This document shows positions 1 to 9,056 of a stretch of 64,000 nt of DNA, piece after piece. The position numbers and the translations under genes were made by a program. Position 1 is the stretch's first letter. Every line of letters starts with the position of its first letter. The DNA comes from UBA4416 sp035439445 (lineage in GTDB: Bacteria > Bacteroidota > Bacteroidia > B-17B0 > Aurantibacillaceae): assembly GCA_035439445.1 (NCBI GenBank), contig DAORKG010000018.1, forward strand, positions 5,907 to 69,906, written 5' to 3'. The notes under the pieces were generated by a model. The model had not been told where the DNA came from, ran no database searches, and was given only the letters and a program-made list of their open reading frames with translations.

Positions 1-679
1 CATTTTTATCGATGATACCGGTTTCTTTTAATTTTTTGAAGATAGACCCATAAGTATCAATGCCTAATACTTTGATGTTAGGATTCTTTTCTTTCAAGTA
101 TCTACCTGTTCCACTAATTGTTCCACCTGTACCAACACCTACTACTAAGTGAGTAATTTTTCCTTCTGTTTGTTCCCAAATTTCAGGACCAGTTTGTTCA
201 TAATGAGCTGCAGAGTTTGATTTATTATCATACTGATTTGGTTTCCATGAATTAGGAACTTCGTTAACTAAACGAGAAGAAACTGAATAATATGATTTAG
301 GATCTTCTGGCTCCACATCTGTTGGGCAAACCACAACTTCTGCTCCAAATGCTCTTAAAGCATCTACTTTCTCTTTACTTTGTTTATCTGTAGTAGTGAA
401 AATACATTTATAACCTTTAATGATAGCTGCAATAGCTAAACCCATACCTGTGTTTCCACTTGTTCCTTCAATAATAGTTCCGCCTGGTTTTAAACGCCCG
501 TCTTTTTCAGCATCTTCAATCATTTTTAATGCCATACGGTCTTTAATAGAGTTACCAGGATTGGTTGTTTCTACTTTTGCGTATACAGTACAAGGTAAAT
601 CTTTTGTAATGTTATTAATTTTTACCATTGGCGTGTTACCAATAGTTTCAAGAATGTTGTTACTTATTTTTTGATACAT
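1..679 (-). CDS. PLP-dependent cysteine synthase / cystathionine beta-synthase, 3' end cut by window
   Basis: The first 226 codons are present and the C-terminus lies beyond the window edge. The N-terminus carries the family signature ETIGNTPMVKIN, then NPGNSIKDRMA, whose lysine is the expected PLP Schiff-base residue (about residue 44), and the phosphate-binding loop EGTSGNTG. A second glycine-rich stretch, VVGTGGTISGTGRYL, lies near residue 190. Members catalyse beta-replacement on serine or O-acetylserine to make cysteine or cystathionine in the cytoplasm. The NPGNSIKDR form resembles cystathionine beta-synthase more than CysK, but the C-terminal CBS domain that would decide this is not in the window. 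The ATG at 679 places the signature at the usual distance from the N-terminus. Confidence 0.9.
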   Translation of the reverse strand, partial: MYQKISNNILETIGNTPMVKINNITKDLPCTVYAKVETTNPGNSIKDRMALKMIEDAEKDGRLKPGGTIIEGTSGNTGMGLAIAAIIKGYKCIFTTTDKQSKEKVDALRAFGAEVVVCPTDVEPEDPKSYYSVSSRLVNEVPNSWKPNQYDNKSNSAAHYEQTGPEIWEQTEGKITHLVVGVGTGGTISGTGRYLKEKNPNIKVLGIDTYGSIFKKLKETGIIDKN

Positions 680-764
680 TATCGTGATGTTTATTATGTT
701 GTAAAAATAAAAAAACAGCACATATATCCTATGCACTGTTTTAAAAATGTTGGTAACTCTCTTT

Positions 765-837
765 GTTGGTTCGAGCGCAGTAGAGAACAAATGTGAATTG
801 TTTTAGAACGCTTCTCGACTACGCTCAAAGTGACATG
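765..837. repeat. Paired inverted palindromic repeat, class A (TTCGAGCG...)
   Basis: The left arm (765-788) contains TTCGAGCGCAG and the right arm (810-837) contains CTCGACTACGCTCAAAGTGAC. They lie in inverted orientation around a spacer of about 21 bases. Related copies occur at 34277, 55972, 59844 and 60240. It sits between the purC stop and the cysteine synthase start. Confidence 0.8.
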
Positions 838-843
838 CTTGAT

Positions 844-1791
844 TTAACCTAATTTCTCTAAAGCTGCTAAAATGTTTTTTTCTACTCGTTCTTGTAAGTT
901 ATCCGTAGGATGTTTAATGAATTTATCTCCTGTAACTTTTTCATAAAGCTCAATGTATCTGTCAGAAATTTCATTCACCCAAGCTTCGCTCATTTCAGGT
1001 ACTTTTTGTCCGTCTTTTCCTTGAAAACCGTTTTCAATTAACCAACGACGCACAAATTCTTTACTTAATTGTTTTTGTTCTTCTCCTTTATTTTGACGTT
1101 CTTGATAACCTTCTAAATAAAAATAACGAGAAGAGTCAGGGGTATGAATTTCGTCCATCAAAAATACTTTACCATCACATAAACCAAATTCATACTTCGT
1201 ATCAACTAAAATTAAGCCCATTTTATTGGCAATTTCTTGTCCGCGAGCATATAATTTAAGGGTGTAATCTTCTAACTGAACGTAGTATTTTTCTTCTACA
1301 ATTCCTTGTTTTAAAATTTCTTCACGACTAATGTCTTCATCATGTCCTTCAGAGGCTTTTGTAGTAGGAGTAATGATAGGCTCGGGTAATTTATCGTTTT
1401 CCTTTAAGCCTTCTGGCATAGTAACTCCACATAAAGTTCTTAAGCCACTGTTATAAGTTCTTGCCGCATGCCCCGCTAAATAACCACGAATAACCATTTC
1501 TACTTTAAAGGGCTCGCACACACGCCCAATAGTTACTACAGGATCTGGAACTTCTAAAACCCAATTTGGAACGATGTCTTTTGTAGCAGCTAAAAACTTA
1601 GCAGCTATTTGATTTAATACTTGTCCTTTGTAAGGAATGCCTTTAGGTAAAACCACGTCAAATGCACTAATTCTGTCACTTGCCACCATTACCAAGTATT
1701 TGTCATCGATGTTATATACATCACGAACTTTTCCTTTGTAAAAACTTTTTTGTTTTGGGAAACTGAATTGGGTAGCAGTAAGTGCAGACAT
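844..1791 (-). CDS. purC: Phosphoribosylaminoimidazole-succinocarboxamide synthase
   Basis: SAICAR synthase joins CAIR and aspartate using ATP in de novo purine synthesis. The N-terminus has the family motif GKVRDVY (about residues 20-26), followed by VASDRISAFDV and IPYKGQVLNQI. EMVIRGYLAGHAARTY and the LVDTKYEFG/DEIHTPDSSR segments complete the ATP-grasp-like catalytic core. At 315 aa it is the longer form common in Bacteroidota rather than the roughly 240-aa enterobacterial form. It is transcribed leftward about 70 bases after the glycosyltransferase gene. No other purine gene is adjacent. Confidence 0.97.
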   Translation of the reverse strand: MSALTATQFSFPKQKSFYKGKVRDVYNIDDKYLVMVASDRISAFDVVLPKGIPYKGQVLNQIAAKFLAATKDIVPNWVLEVPDPVVTIGRVCEPFKVEMVIRGYLAGHAARTYNSGLRTLCGVTMPEGLKENDKLPEPIITPTTKASEGHDEDISREEILKQGIVEEKYYVQLEDYTLKLYARGQEIANKMGLILVDTKYEFGLCDGKVFLMDEIHTPDSSRYFYLEGYQERQNKGEEQKQLSKEFVRRWLIENGFQGKDGQKVPEMSEAWVNEISDRYIELYEKVTGDKFIKHPTDNLQERVEKNILAALEKLG

Positions 1792-1860
1792 AGTATTAAT
1801 TTTTGATGGGCAAATATATAAAACAATTTTATTTGCCTTTTCAAGAGTTAATAACAGTTG

Positions 1861-3003
1861 TTATTTTTTAGATGAAATAACCTCAATTGTTTTTTTTGCG
1901 ATAATTTCCCAATTAAAAGTTGTATTTACCAATTGAAGCGAATGTTCTTTTTTTTCTATTAATTTTTTTTCATTAATAGCTTCAAGTATTGTTTTTTCTA
2001 ATTGTTCTTTATTAGCAGGTTCAATTAACCAGCCGTTTTTATTACTTACCATTGCTGCAATTGCACCAACATCAGTTGCAATAATTGCTAAACCACAGGC
2101 CATGGCTTCTAAAATAACGTTCGGGAACCTTTCACTCCAACTAGGACAAACCAATACATCATTTTGAGATAAGATGCTTTTTATTTTTTGAGCATCTCTA
2201 ATTTCTCCATGATAAATTATAGAATCGTGATTAATTTTCATAGAGTCGGGGATAGGGCCGATAAATTCAAATTTGAAATTTTGTTTTTCTTGAATTAATT
2301 TCTTTAAAACCTCTTTTAATTCAATAATTCCTTTTCGGCGTTCTGCTCGTCCTAAAAATACAAACTTACGATAGGGTTCATTATGAGATGCAATTACGCT
2401 TCCAATAAATTCTTTTTCTACACCTGATGGAATCTCAACAATATGTTTTGGGTTTACACCTATTGATTTAATAATGTCAGTTATTTTTCCTCCATAAGAG
2501 AACACCATGTCAGCTTGCTTTGATAGTTTCTTTACAAAAGGTCTTAATATAAGTTGTTGTAGTTTGGCCTTTGTTTCCGGAGCAATTTGAAACATTTCAT
2601 AGCCATGAAATTTAATGCCAATCTTACTGCATGAAATAGTTCCTTTTCGTTTTTCAGATATTAATTTCCACCCCGAAAACCCTTTGGTGTAAATAAAATC
2701 GTAGTTGCTTAAATTTTCCTTTATAGCATTAAAAGCAAGACAGGAGTATTTGTAAGATTTATAGACGTAGTGCCCAGGAAATTTAGGTGATGATGGAAAT
2801 TGTAAAACAATGGAGTTGATGTATTTTTTTTCTTCTTCTGAAAAAAATTCTAAGTCAACAATATTATAATTTGAATCATTGTAATGAACCAAGTCGACAT
2901 ATACCTTATTTTTCGCAAAGTATTTTGCTAAATAATATGAATGCTTTTGCATTCCACCCAACACATAAGGAGCAATTCCATCAGTTATGAGGGCAATTCG
3001 CAT
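1861..3003 (-). CDS. Family 4 glycosyltransferase
   Basis: A GT-B fold glycosyltransferase of 380 aa. The N-terminal acceptor domain begins with GGMQKHSYYLAKYFA, a typical GT4 GG motif. The C-terminal donor domain has FLGRAERRKGI (about 217) and the E-x7-E region ERFPNVILEAMACGLAIIATDVG (about 291-313), which binds the sugar nucleotide. It probably adds a sugar to a surface glycan or lipid at the cytoplasmic face; donor and acceptor cannot be read from the sequence. It begins 9 bases after the DUF4270 gene and is likely co-transcribed with it. Confidence 0.88.
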   Translation of the reverse strand: MRIALITDGIAPYVLGGMQKHSYYLAKYFAKNKVYVDLVHYNDSNYNIVDLEFFSEEEKKYINSIVLQFPSSPKFPGHYVYKSYKYSCLAFNAIKENLSNYDFIYTKGFSGWKLISEKRKGTISCSKIGIKFHGYEMFQIAPETKAKLQQLILRPFVKKLSKQADMVFSYGGKITDIIKSIGVNPKHIVEIPSGVEKEFIGSVIASHNEPYRKFVFLGRAERRKGIIELKEVLKKLIQEKQNFKFEFIGPIPDSMKINHDSIIYHGEIRDAQKIKSILSQNDVLVCPSWSERFPNVILEAMACGLAIIATDVGAIAAMVSNKNGWLIEPANKEQLEKTILEAINEKKLIEKKEHSLQLVNTTFNWEIIAKKTIEVISSKK

Positions 3004-3011
3004 AAATATAA

Positions 3012-4379
3012 TTATTTATCAAAGGGATATTTAACGTATGTAACCTTAAATATTGGTTTATAGTTGATGTTATTTTTTCCTCCTATAACAACTCTTTCTA
3101 ATCTGTTGTCTCTTCTGATAACAGAAGATTTGTTAGGAGTAGCATTCACTAAATAAAAACCATAATTTGTAGTTGTTCCATTTAATATTTTTTGAACCTG
3201 ACGAGCAATATTAAAAACGTATTGTTTGTTAGTAGCATCATAATTTCCACCATATTTAACAAAATCAGTTGTTTCTAATTGATCCCAAACTAATTCCTCT
3301 GTACCACTAGAACTACATGCAATTAATGCCAAATTTTGAGGGTATCCGTACTGACTAGAATATGGGCTAGTAATTTCATCTACTTTAATAATTAATTCTG
3401 CTCTGCTAATTGATACAACCTGTGAGTCTGTAAAGTTTTTTAAGTATGGTAAATATACTCTGGTTCTTGTACCTCCAAAACAATCTAAATAAATATTAGA
3501 ATTTCCTTTTAAAGTATCTGACGTACCGCCTCCTGTTATTTGATCGAATAGATTTAATGAAGCACCTGAGACGTAATTGTGGGTTATATGATTAAATCTT
3601 AATGCATCAATACCTCTGAACGAAAAGTTAAAAGATTGACCTTTGGAGCTGGATGAATTACCATCATGGTAATAAATATTTACTCCTGATATATCATCAT
3701 CCAAATCAAACCTTCTGATTGCTCCTGATCCCGGACCAGCTAAAGACGATGTAGAAGTGGTAATGTAAAATCCTTTATAGGCATTTTGAAATGCTGTGTT
3801 ATTGGTTAAGTTAGAAGTTGTTTGTAAAATATACTGAGCGAAATTATTATCTATTTTTATGATTAAACAAACATTGCCATTTCTAGCTTTTAATTTTCCA
3901 TAATATGATCCTACTTTTGTATTTGCTTTTGGAATGGAATTATTTGAGTAATAAGAAGTTCCTGTTACAAGAGCATTATTTAGAACATATACATCATAAT
4001 TTAAAGCGGTAGACGTATCTCCATTTGCCTGCCCTAAGAAGCGAATCACCATTTCTGCAGAGTCTAGAACAGGATTTGAACCAAAAGATACATTAGTTAA
4101 GTTGTTAGAGATTGAGAAATTTGTGTAAATACTAGCATCTGTTCTTCCAAAGATAGGGTCTTGATTTGAACCTAAATATTTATACTGGTCGTTATAGGAT
4201 TTAACTGAATCTACCTTTTGAGTATACATATACACTGTGGATGTATCAGAAATGGTAATGCCAACCAAATCATTTTCTGGTTGAACATCTAGTCCTAGAA
4301 CACTGTTGTCTTCTTTCTTTTTGCAAGAAAAAAGTACAATAAACACTAAAAAGAATAATCCAATATTTAATTTGGTCAT
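3012..4379 (-). CDS. DUF4270 family lipoprotein
   Basis: A secreted Bacteroidota-specific protein of about 455 aa. I chose the ATG at 4379 because it starts directly with a lipoprotein signal (MTKLNIGLFFLVFIVLFSC), and because the upstream ATG at 4400 lies inside the terminator hairpin of the preceding gene. Cys20 is the likely lipidated residue, and the following KKKEDNS gives a lysine-rich start to the mature chain. The body is beta-rich, with many Ser/Thr/Asn residues and the recurrent GLD.QPENDLVG opening seen in DUF4270. Its role is not established. A starch-synthase-like gene immediately upstream of a DUF4270 gene is a recurrent arrangement in the phylum. Confidence 0.85.
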   Translation of the reverse strand: MTKLNIGLFFLVFIVLFSCKKKEDNSVLGLDVQPENDLVGITISDTSTVYMYTQKVDSVKSYNDQYKYLGSNQDPIFGRTDASIYTNFSISNNLTNVSFGSNPVLDSAEMVIRFLGQANGDTSTALNYDVYVLNNALVTGTSYYSNNSIPKANTKVGSYYGKLKARNGNVCLIIKIDNNFAQYILQTTSNLTNNTAFQNAYKGFYITTSTSSLAGPGSGAIRRFDLDDDISGVNIYYHDGNSSSSKGQSFNFSFRGIDALRFNHITHNYVSGASLNLFDQITGGGTSDTLKGNSNIYLDCFGGTRTRVYLPYLKNFTDSQVVSISRAELIIKVDEITSPYSSQYGYPQNLALIACSSSGTEELVWDQLETTDFVKYGGNYDATNKQYVFNIARQVQKILNGTTTNYGFYLVNATPNKSSVIRRDNRLERVVIGGKNNINYKPIFKVTYVKYPFDK

Positions 4380-4390
4380 ATTTGATAAAT

Positions 4391-4424
4391 AAAAACGCAT
4401 AATTAATCAAAATTATGCGTTTTT
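4391..4424 (-). terminator. Rho-independent terminator after the starch-synthase-like gene
   Basis: A 14-bp perfect stem (AAAAACGCATAATT and its complement) with a 6-base loop. On the minus strand it ends in a T run. It separates the glycosyltransferase gene from DUF4270. Confidence 0.8.
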
Positions 4425-4447
4425 AATAGTTAAAAGTATATAATTTA

Positions 4448-5278
4448 TTAGTCAGCTAAAACTTCGCTATCTTCCAAAACTAAGTCATAGAATTCGTTAT
4501 AAGCATCAGCATATTCAGCCTCACCTTTAAATTCTAAAATAGGTTTACCGGATTTTTTAGCGTATTTAATTAAATCTTCGTGTATTTTTTCACTTCCAAA
4601 AGAAATTCCGTCAGCAAAATCTATAGCCAGTTTCATTAAGTTAACATAAGAAGCGTCTTCTAAATGTTTTAACTCCTTTTTAGTTACTCCGTCAATCATT
4701 GCTTTATCAACAATTTTCTTATTTAATGACTTAGTAAATTCTTCGTCATAAATTGTGAAAACAATTTTAGTATCGGCAAATAAAGGATCTTCAGAAAATG
4801 CTTTTTTAATATATAAAGGAATTAATCCTGTAAACCAACCATGACAGTGAATCACATCCGGAGCCCAACCTAATTTTTTAACAGTTTCGATAACTCCACG
4901 ATTAAAAAATACAGTACGCTCATCATTATCATCAAAATATTTACCTGTAGCCTTGTCGGTTAAAACAGATTTACGTTGGAAATAATCATCATTGTCAATG
5001 AAATATACCTGCATACGAGCAGTAGGAATAGATGCTACCTTAATAATTAAAGGATGATCAGCATTATTAATAACGATGTTCATACCTGATAAACGAATTA
5101 CCTCATGTAATTGATGGCGTCTTTCGTTAATATTACCATATTTAGGCATAAAAGTTCTGATTTCTTTCCCTCTCTCTTGAATTGCTTGAGGTAATCTTCT
5201 GGCAATTTTTCCGATATGGGTTTCATCTAAATAAGGGGTAATCTCTTGTGACACAAAAAGAACTCTGGCTTTTCTCAT
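4448..5278 (-). CDS. Glycogen/starch synthase-like protein (N-terminal domain only)
   Basis: This 276-aa protein aligns by eye with the N-terminal half of GT5 glycogen synthases. It starts KARVLFVSQEITPY, has FMPKYGNINE (about 44-53), and DVIHCHGWFTGLIPLYIKK (about 141-159), the conserved HxHW region. The C-terminal Rossmann domain that carries most of the nucleotide-sugar site is absent, and the N-terminal KxGG motif of GlgA is replaced by THIGKIARRL. Bacteroidota commonly carry this half-length form beside panC and DUF4270. Catalytic activity is uncertain; it may be an enzyme subunit or a non-catalytic glucan-binding relative. It is divergent from panC across about 117 bases. Confidence 0.8.
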   Translation of the reverse strand: MRKARVLFVSQEITPYLDETHIGKIARRLPQAIQERGKEIRTFMPKYGNINERRHQLHEVIRLSGMNIVINNADHPLIIKVASIPTARMQVYFIDNDDYFQRKSVLTDKATGKYFDDNDERTVFFNRGVIETVKKLGWAPDVIHCHGWFTGLIPLYIKKAFSEDPLFADTKIVFTIYDEEFTKSLNKKIVDKAMIDGVTKKELKHLEDASYVNLMKLAIDFADGISFGSEKIHEDLIKYAKKSGKPILEFKGEAEYADAYNEFYDLVLEDSEVLAD

Positions 5279-5394
5279 AAATTAGGTTTAGGTAGTGTGT
5301 TTTTTTAAGACAATACAAAAGTAATAAAAAAAAATCCATATATCAAAGTATTATTTAGCTTTGGGACCTATTATTTCAATAAAAAGAGCAAAAA

Positions 5395-6237
5395 ATGCTT
5401 GTATTACATAAAATAAACGAAATTAAGGCTATTATTGCAGAACAAAAGTCTAAAGGGAAATCCATTGGTTTTGTTCCCACAATGGGAGCCTTGCACCCCG
5501 GACACATCTCTTTAATTAATTATTCTAAACAACAAACAGATATTACGGTTTGCAGTATTTTCGTAAACCCCACTCAATTCAATAATCAAGCTGATTTAAA
5601 ACATTATCCACGTACGCCTGAAGCTGATATAAAGCTATTAGAAGAAGCAGATTGTGATATTTTATATATGCCTGAAGTGAGTGATGTATATCCAGAAAAC
5701 GATAATAGGAAATTTGACTTTGGTTATCTAGATACTATTTTAGAAGGCGCTACACGCCCCGGACATTTTAATGGAGTAGGGCAAGTGGTAAGTATTTTGT
5801 TGGAAGGTGTAAAACCTGATAAAGCTTTTTTTGGAAGTAAAGATTACCAGCAGGTAATGGTGGTAAAGAGTTTAGTAAAGCAGCTAAACTTACAGGTTGA
5901 AATTATTCCATGTCCTATTTTGCGAGAGCCTGATGGATTAGCAATGAGTTCAAGAAACACAAGACTCTCTGCAGAAGAACGAAAAATAGCGGCTTTTATT
6001 CCTCAATGGATGCAGGAAGCAATTACTATTTTAAAGGAAAAAGGTATTGAAGCAGCTAAACAATTTATTAATGAAAAAGTATCTAAGGTGCCTGAAATGA
6101 AATTGGATTATTATGAGGTGTGCGATGCGAATAGTTTAGAGTCTATTTCTGAAATACAAACAAACCAAAAAGTAATTACATTAATTGCCGTTTTTGTTGG
6201 TAACATTCGTTTAATTGATAATTGGATGGTAGAATAA
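5395..6237 (+). CDS. panC: Pantoate--beta-alanine ligase
   Basis: Pantothenate synthetase joins pantoate and beta-alanine through a pantoyl-adenylate intermediate, in coenzyme A synthesis. GFVPTMGALHPGH (about residues 25-37) holds the HxGH nucleotide motif, FVNPTQFN follows, and GSKDYQQ and MSSRNTRLS supply the KMSKS-like loop. At 280 aa it has the usual length. It reads rightward, divergent from the starch-synthase-like gene. panD, often next in the phylum, is not adjacent. Confidence 0.97.
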   Translation: MLVLHKINEIKAIIAEQKSKGKSIGFVPTMGALHPGHISLINYSKQQTDITVCSIFVNPTQFNNQADLKHYPRTPEADIKLLEEADCDILYMPEVSDVYPENDNRKFDFGYLDTILEGATRPGHFNGVGQVVSILLEGVKPDKAFFGSKDYQQVMVVKSLVKQLNLQVEIIPCPILREPDGLAMSSRNTRLSAEERKIAAFIPQWMQEAITILKEKGIEAAKQFINEKVSKVPEMKLDYYEVCDANSLESISEIQTNQKVITLIAVFVGNIRLIDNWMVE

Positions 6238-6296
6238 TTGCCACGAAAACACTATTTTTGAACCTCTAATTTTTTTGAATTTAATTTTAATACAAT

Positions 6297-7874
6297 ATGA
6301 GCACTCAACCAACACCAGCTACTAATAAAAACAATAATTTAAAACCTGAAGATTTTTTCAAGAATGTTATTTCTCATAGTAAAGAGTATGGATTTATTTT
6401 TCCTAGCTCTGAAATCTATGATGGATTGAGTGCAGTGTATGATTATGGACAATTGGGAGCTGAATTAAAAAAGAATATCCGTGAGTATTGGTGGAAAGCA
6501 ATGGTGCAAATGCACGAAAACATTGTAGGGATTGACGCTGCTATTTTTATGCATCCTACTACTTGGAAAGCAAGCGGGCACGTAGACGCCTTTAACGATC
6601 CTTTGATTGATAATAAAGACTCAAAAAAACGTTACCGTGCAGATGTATTAATTGAAGAGGCTGTTGCGAAGATTGAAGATAAAATCAATAAAGAGGTTGA
6701 GAAAGCAGCCAAACGTTTTGAGAACTTTGATGCAGCTATGTTTAAATCTACCAACGCTCGAGTGTTGGAGTATCAAAAAAAGATTGATGAAATTAACGAG
6801 CGTTTTAAAAACGCGATGAATGACAATAATTTAGAAGAAGTAAAACAAATTATTGTTGATTTAGAAATTGTTTGTCCTATTAGCGGCAGCCGCAACTGGA
6901 CAGATGTTCGTCAGTTTAACTTAATGTTCAATACCTCAATGGGAGCAGTAACTGATGAATCAAATATTATTTATTTACGCCCAGAAACGGCTCAAGGTAT
7001 TTTTGTGAATTACTTAAATGTGCAAAAAACAGGTCGTATGAAAATACCTTTTGGTATTGCACAAACAGGTAAGGCTTTCCGTAATGAGATTGTAGCTCGT
7101 CAGTTTATTTTTCGTATGCGTGAGTTTGAACAAATGGAAATGCAATTTTTTGTGAAACCGGGAACTGAGATGGAGTGGTATGAGTATTGGAAAAAAGCCC
7201 GTTTAAACTGGCATTTATCACTTGGTTTAGGGAAAGAGAAATACCGTTACCACGATCACATTAAATTAGCACACTATGCTAATGCAGCTTGTGATATCGA
7301 ACATCAATTCCCATTTGGTTTTAAAGAGCTAGAAGGAATTCACTCTCGTACAGATTTCGATTTAAAACAACATCAGGAGTATTCAGGTAAAAAAATTCAA
7401 TACTTTGATCCTGAATTAAACGAAAGCTATGTGCCTTATGTAGTTGAAACGTCTGTAGGTTTAGATCGATTGTTCTTATCTATTTTATCTTCAGCTTTAT
7501 TAGAAGAAGAATTAGAAGGTGGAGAAACTCGAACCGTTTTAAATTTACCGCCGGCATTAGCTCCATACAAGGCTGCTATTTTCCCATTAATTAAAAAAGA
7601 TGGTTTACCTGAATTAGCTGAAAGTATTATGAAAGACTTGAAGTTTGATTTTATGGTAGCTTATGATGAGAAAGATACAGTTGGTAAACGTTACAGAAGA
7701 CAAGATGCCATTGGAACACCATTTTGTATTACTGTTGATCATCAAAGTTTAGAAGATAAAACTGTTACTATTAGAGATAGAGTAACTATGAAACAAGAGC
7801 GTGTAGCTATTAGTCAGTTACATAGTATCTTAACAGAGAAAACTAGTATTAATAGTTTACTGAGATCTTTATAA
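6297..7874 (+). CDS. glyS: Glycine--tRNA ligase (homodimeric type)
   Basis: A class II synthetase that charges tRNA-Gly. It is the single-chain alpha2 type (525 aa), not the alpha2beta2 type. An N-terminal stretch (FFKNVISHSKEYGFIFPSSEIY) precedes motif 1; motif 2 is FRNEIVARQFIFRMREFEQMEMQFF, with RPETAQGIFVNY just before it; motif 3 is VETSVGLDRLFL (about 382-393). The C-terminal anticodon-binding domain follows (APYKAAIFPLIKKDG onward). ATG 6297 is the only good start. A perfect palindromic terminator follows. Confidence 0.97.
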   Translation: MSTQPTPATNKNNNLKPEDFFKNVISHSKEYGFIFPSSEIYDGLSAVYDYGQLGAELKKNIREYWWKAMVQMHENIVGIDAAIFMHPTTWKASGHVDAFNDPLIDNKDSKKRYRADVLIEEAVAKIEDKINKEVEKAAKRFENFDAAMFKSTNARVLEYQKKIDEINERFKNAMNDNNLEEVKQIIVDLEIVCPISGSRNWTDVRQFNLMFNTSMGAVTDESNIIYLRPETAQGIFVNYLNVQKTGRMKIPFGIAQTGKAFRNEIVARQFIFRMREFEQMEMQFFVKPGTEMEWYEYWKKARLNWHLSLGLGKEKYRYHDHIKLAHYANAACDIEHQFPFGFKELEGIHSRTDFDLKQHQEYSGKKIQYFDPELNESYVPYVVETSVGLDRLFLSILSSALLEEELEGGETRTVLNLPPALAPYKAAIFPLIKKDGLPELAESIMKDLKFDFMVAYDEKDTVGKRYRRQDAIGTPFCITVDHQSLEDKTVTIRDRVTMKQERVAISQLHSILTEKTSINSLLRSL

Positions 7875-7884
7875 TTATAAAAGA

Positions 7885-7912
7885 AAGGCTTTCAAATTTG
7901 AAAGCCTTCCTT
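7885..7912. terminator. Bidirectional terminator between glyS and thioesterase gene
   Basis: A 24-bp perfect palindrome (AAGGCTTTCAAA plus its complement, 7885-7908) followed by TTTTT. It lies between two convergent genes, so it probably serves both. Confidence 0.85.
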
Positions 7913-7913
7913 T

Positions 7914-8342
7914 TTAAATAGTATATCCAGCCTTCTCCGCTGGATATGTGTTAAATGTTCCCATTGCTTTTGCAATAACAGCATTATCTCTTGCAGGGCA
8001 AATAATATCTCCACTGGTTACAATTAATCGCTTGCCTTGATTTTCAACTTTTCCAATTCCTTGTAAAGTATCTCCTTCAAATGCAGCTGATAAAAAATTG
8101 ATTTTAAATTCTATAGTAGAAACGATATGATGATCTTTTGATGAAACGGATAGGGCGGTAACACCTAGCAAGCCATCCATTAATGCAGAAATAACACCAC
8201 CGTGAGCAGCTAAAGGGGTTGCTAAATGTTCTTTTTTTATAGTGATAAAATAATGAACTAGTCCAGGTTCGATAATTTTAAATTCCATTCCAAGTGTTTT
8301 TCCGAAATGGTTATTGCTAATGTATTGTTCAATTAAAGTCAT
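7914..8342 (-). CDS. PaaI-type hotdog thioesterase
   Basis: A 142-aa hotdog-fold protein with the helix-capping motif LAAHGGVISALMDGLLG (about 43-59), matching PaaI/DUF4442 acyl-CoA thioesterases, where the His-Gly-Gly element sits at the start of the hot-dog helix. It probably hydrolyses an acyl- or aryl-CoA in the cytoplasm; the substrate cannot be predicted. It begins 7 bases after the stop of the upstream VIT-family gene and is probably co-transcribed with it. Confidence 0.85.
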   Translation of the reverse strand: MTLIEQYISNNHFGKTLGMEFKIIEPGLVHYFITIKKEHLATPLAAHGGVISALMDGLLGVTALSVSSKDHHIVSTIEFKINFLSAAFEGDTLQGIGKVENQGKRLIVTSGDIICPARDNAVIAKAMGTFNTYPAEKAGYTI

Positions 8343-8349
8343 ACTGATA

Positions 8350-9027
8350 CTATGAAATTATTTTTGCAATTCCAAAAGCAGCTCCGGCAGCTACTAATCC
8401 AATCAATGTAACTTTTAAAGCACCATAAAATGGAGATTGACCTGTTACTTTGCTTTTAAAATACCCAAATATAAATAAACAAATAGTAGTAAATATGGCT
8501 GATAATATTAATCCATCAGTTGGGTTATTGGTAAAAACATATGCCAATAATGGTAATAAACCACCAACCACATATGAAGTTCCAATAGTTAATGCGCTAT
8601 TACGAGCTCTATTTGGATGGGGTTCTTCTAAACCTAACTCAAACTTCATCATAAAATCAACCCACTTTTTCTTGTCTTTAGAAAGTTCCATCGCTATTAG
8701 ATGTTGAGATTCGGGGCTTAATCCATAGTCAGCAAATACTTCTTTTACTTCTGCAATTTCTTTTTCAGGAACTCGCTCCACTTCATCATATTCACGCTTT
8801 AGTTCATTTTCATAATGCTCTTGTTCTGTTTTTCCTGCTAAGTATCCACCTAAACCCATTGCAATACTACCAGCTACAATTTCGGCAATACCGGCAGTGA
8901 TTACAATGTTATTACTGTCAACAGCTCCACTTAATCCTGCAGCTAAGGCAAATGGCACAGTTAAACCATCACTCATGCCTATTACTATATCTGAGATAAA
9001 ATCAGAACTTTTTAAATGTTCTTCCAT
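8350..9027 (-). CDS. VIT1/CCC1-family transporter
   Basis: A 225-aa membrane protein of the vacuolar iron transporter (VIT/CCC1) family. The first two membrane segments carry IVIGMSDGLTVPFALAAGLSGA and EIVAGSIAMGLGGYLAGKTEQEHYE. A charged cytosolic helical domain (about 75-140, KREYDEVERVPEKEI onward) corresponds to the metal-binding region, and three further membrane segments follow to the end. Homologues export Fe2+ or Mn2+ from the cytosol. It lies about 30 bases downstream of the heavy-metal efflux genes and could be the distal member of that operon. Confidence 0.9.
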   Translation of the reverse strand: MEEHLKSSDFISDIVIGMSDGLTVPFALAAGLSGAVDSNNIVITAGIAEIVAGSIAMGLGGYLAGKTEQEHYENELKREYDEVERVPEKEIAEVKEVFADYGLSPESQHLIAMELSKDKKKWVDFMMKFELGLEEPHPNRARNSALTIGTSYVVGGLLPLLAYVFTNNPTDGLILSAIFTTICLFIFGYFKSKVTGQSPFYGALKVTLIGLVAAGAAFGIAKIIS

Positions 9028-9056
9028 TTTACTAAATTATAAAATAAATATACAAT

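Noticed and set aside
709..743. Hairpin between purC and the cysteine synthase as a clean terminator or S-box
   Set aside because: The stem AAAACAG...CTGTTTT has internal mismatches and no conserved riboswitch core, so I did not list it.
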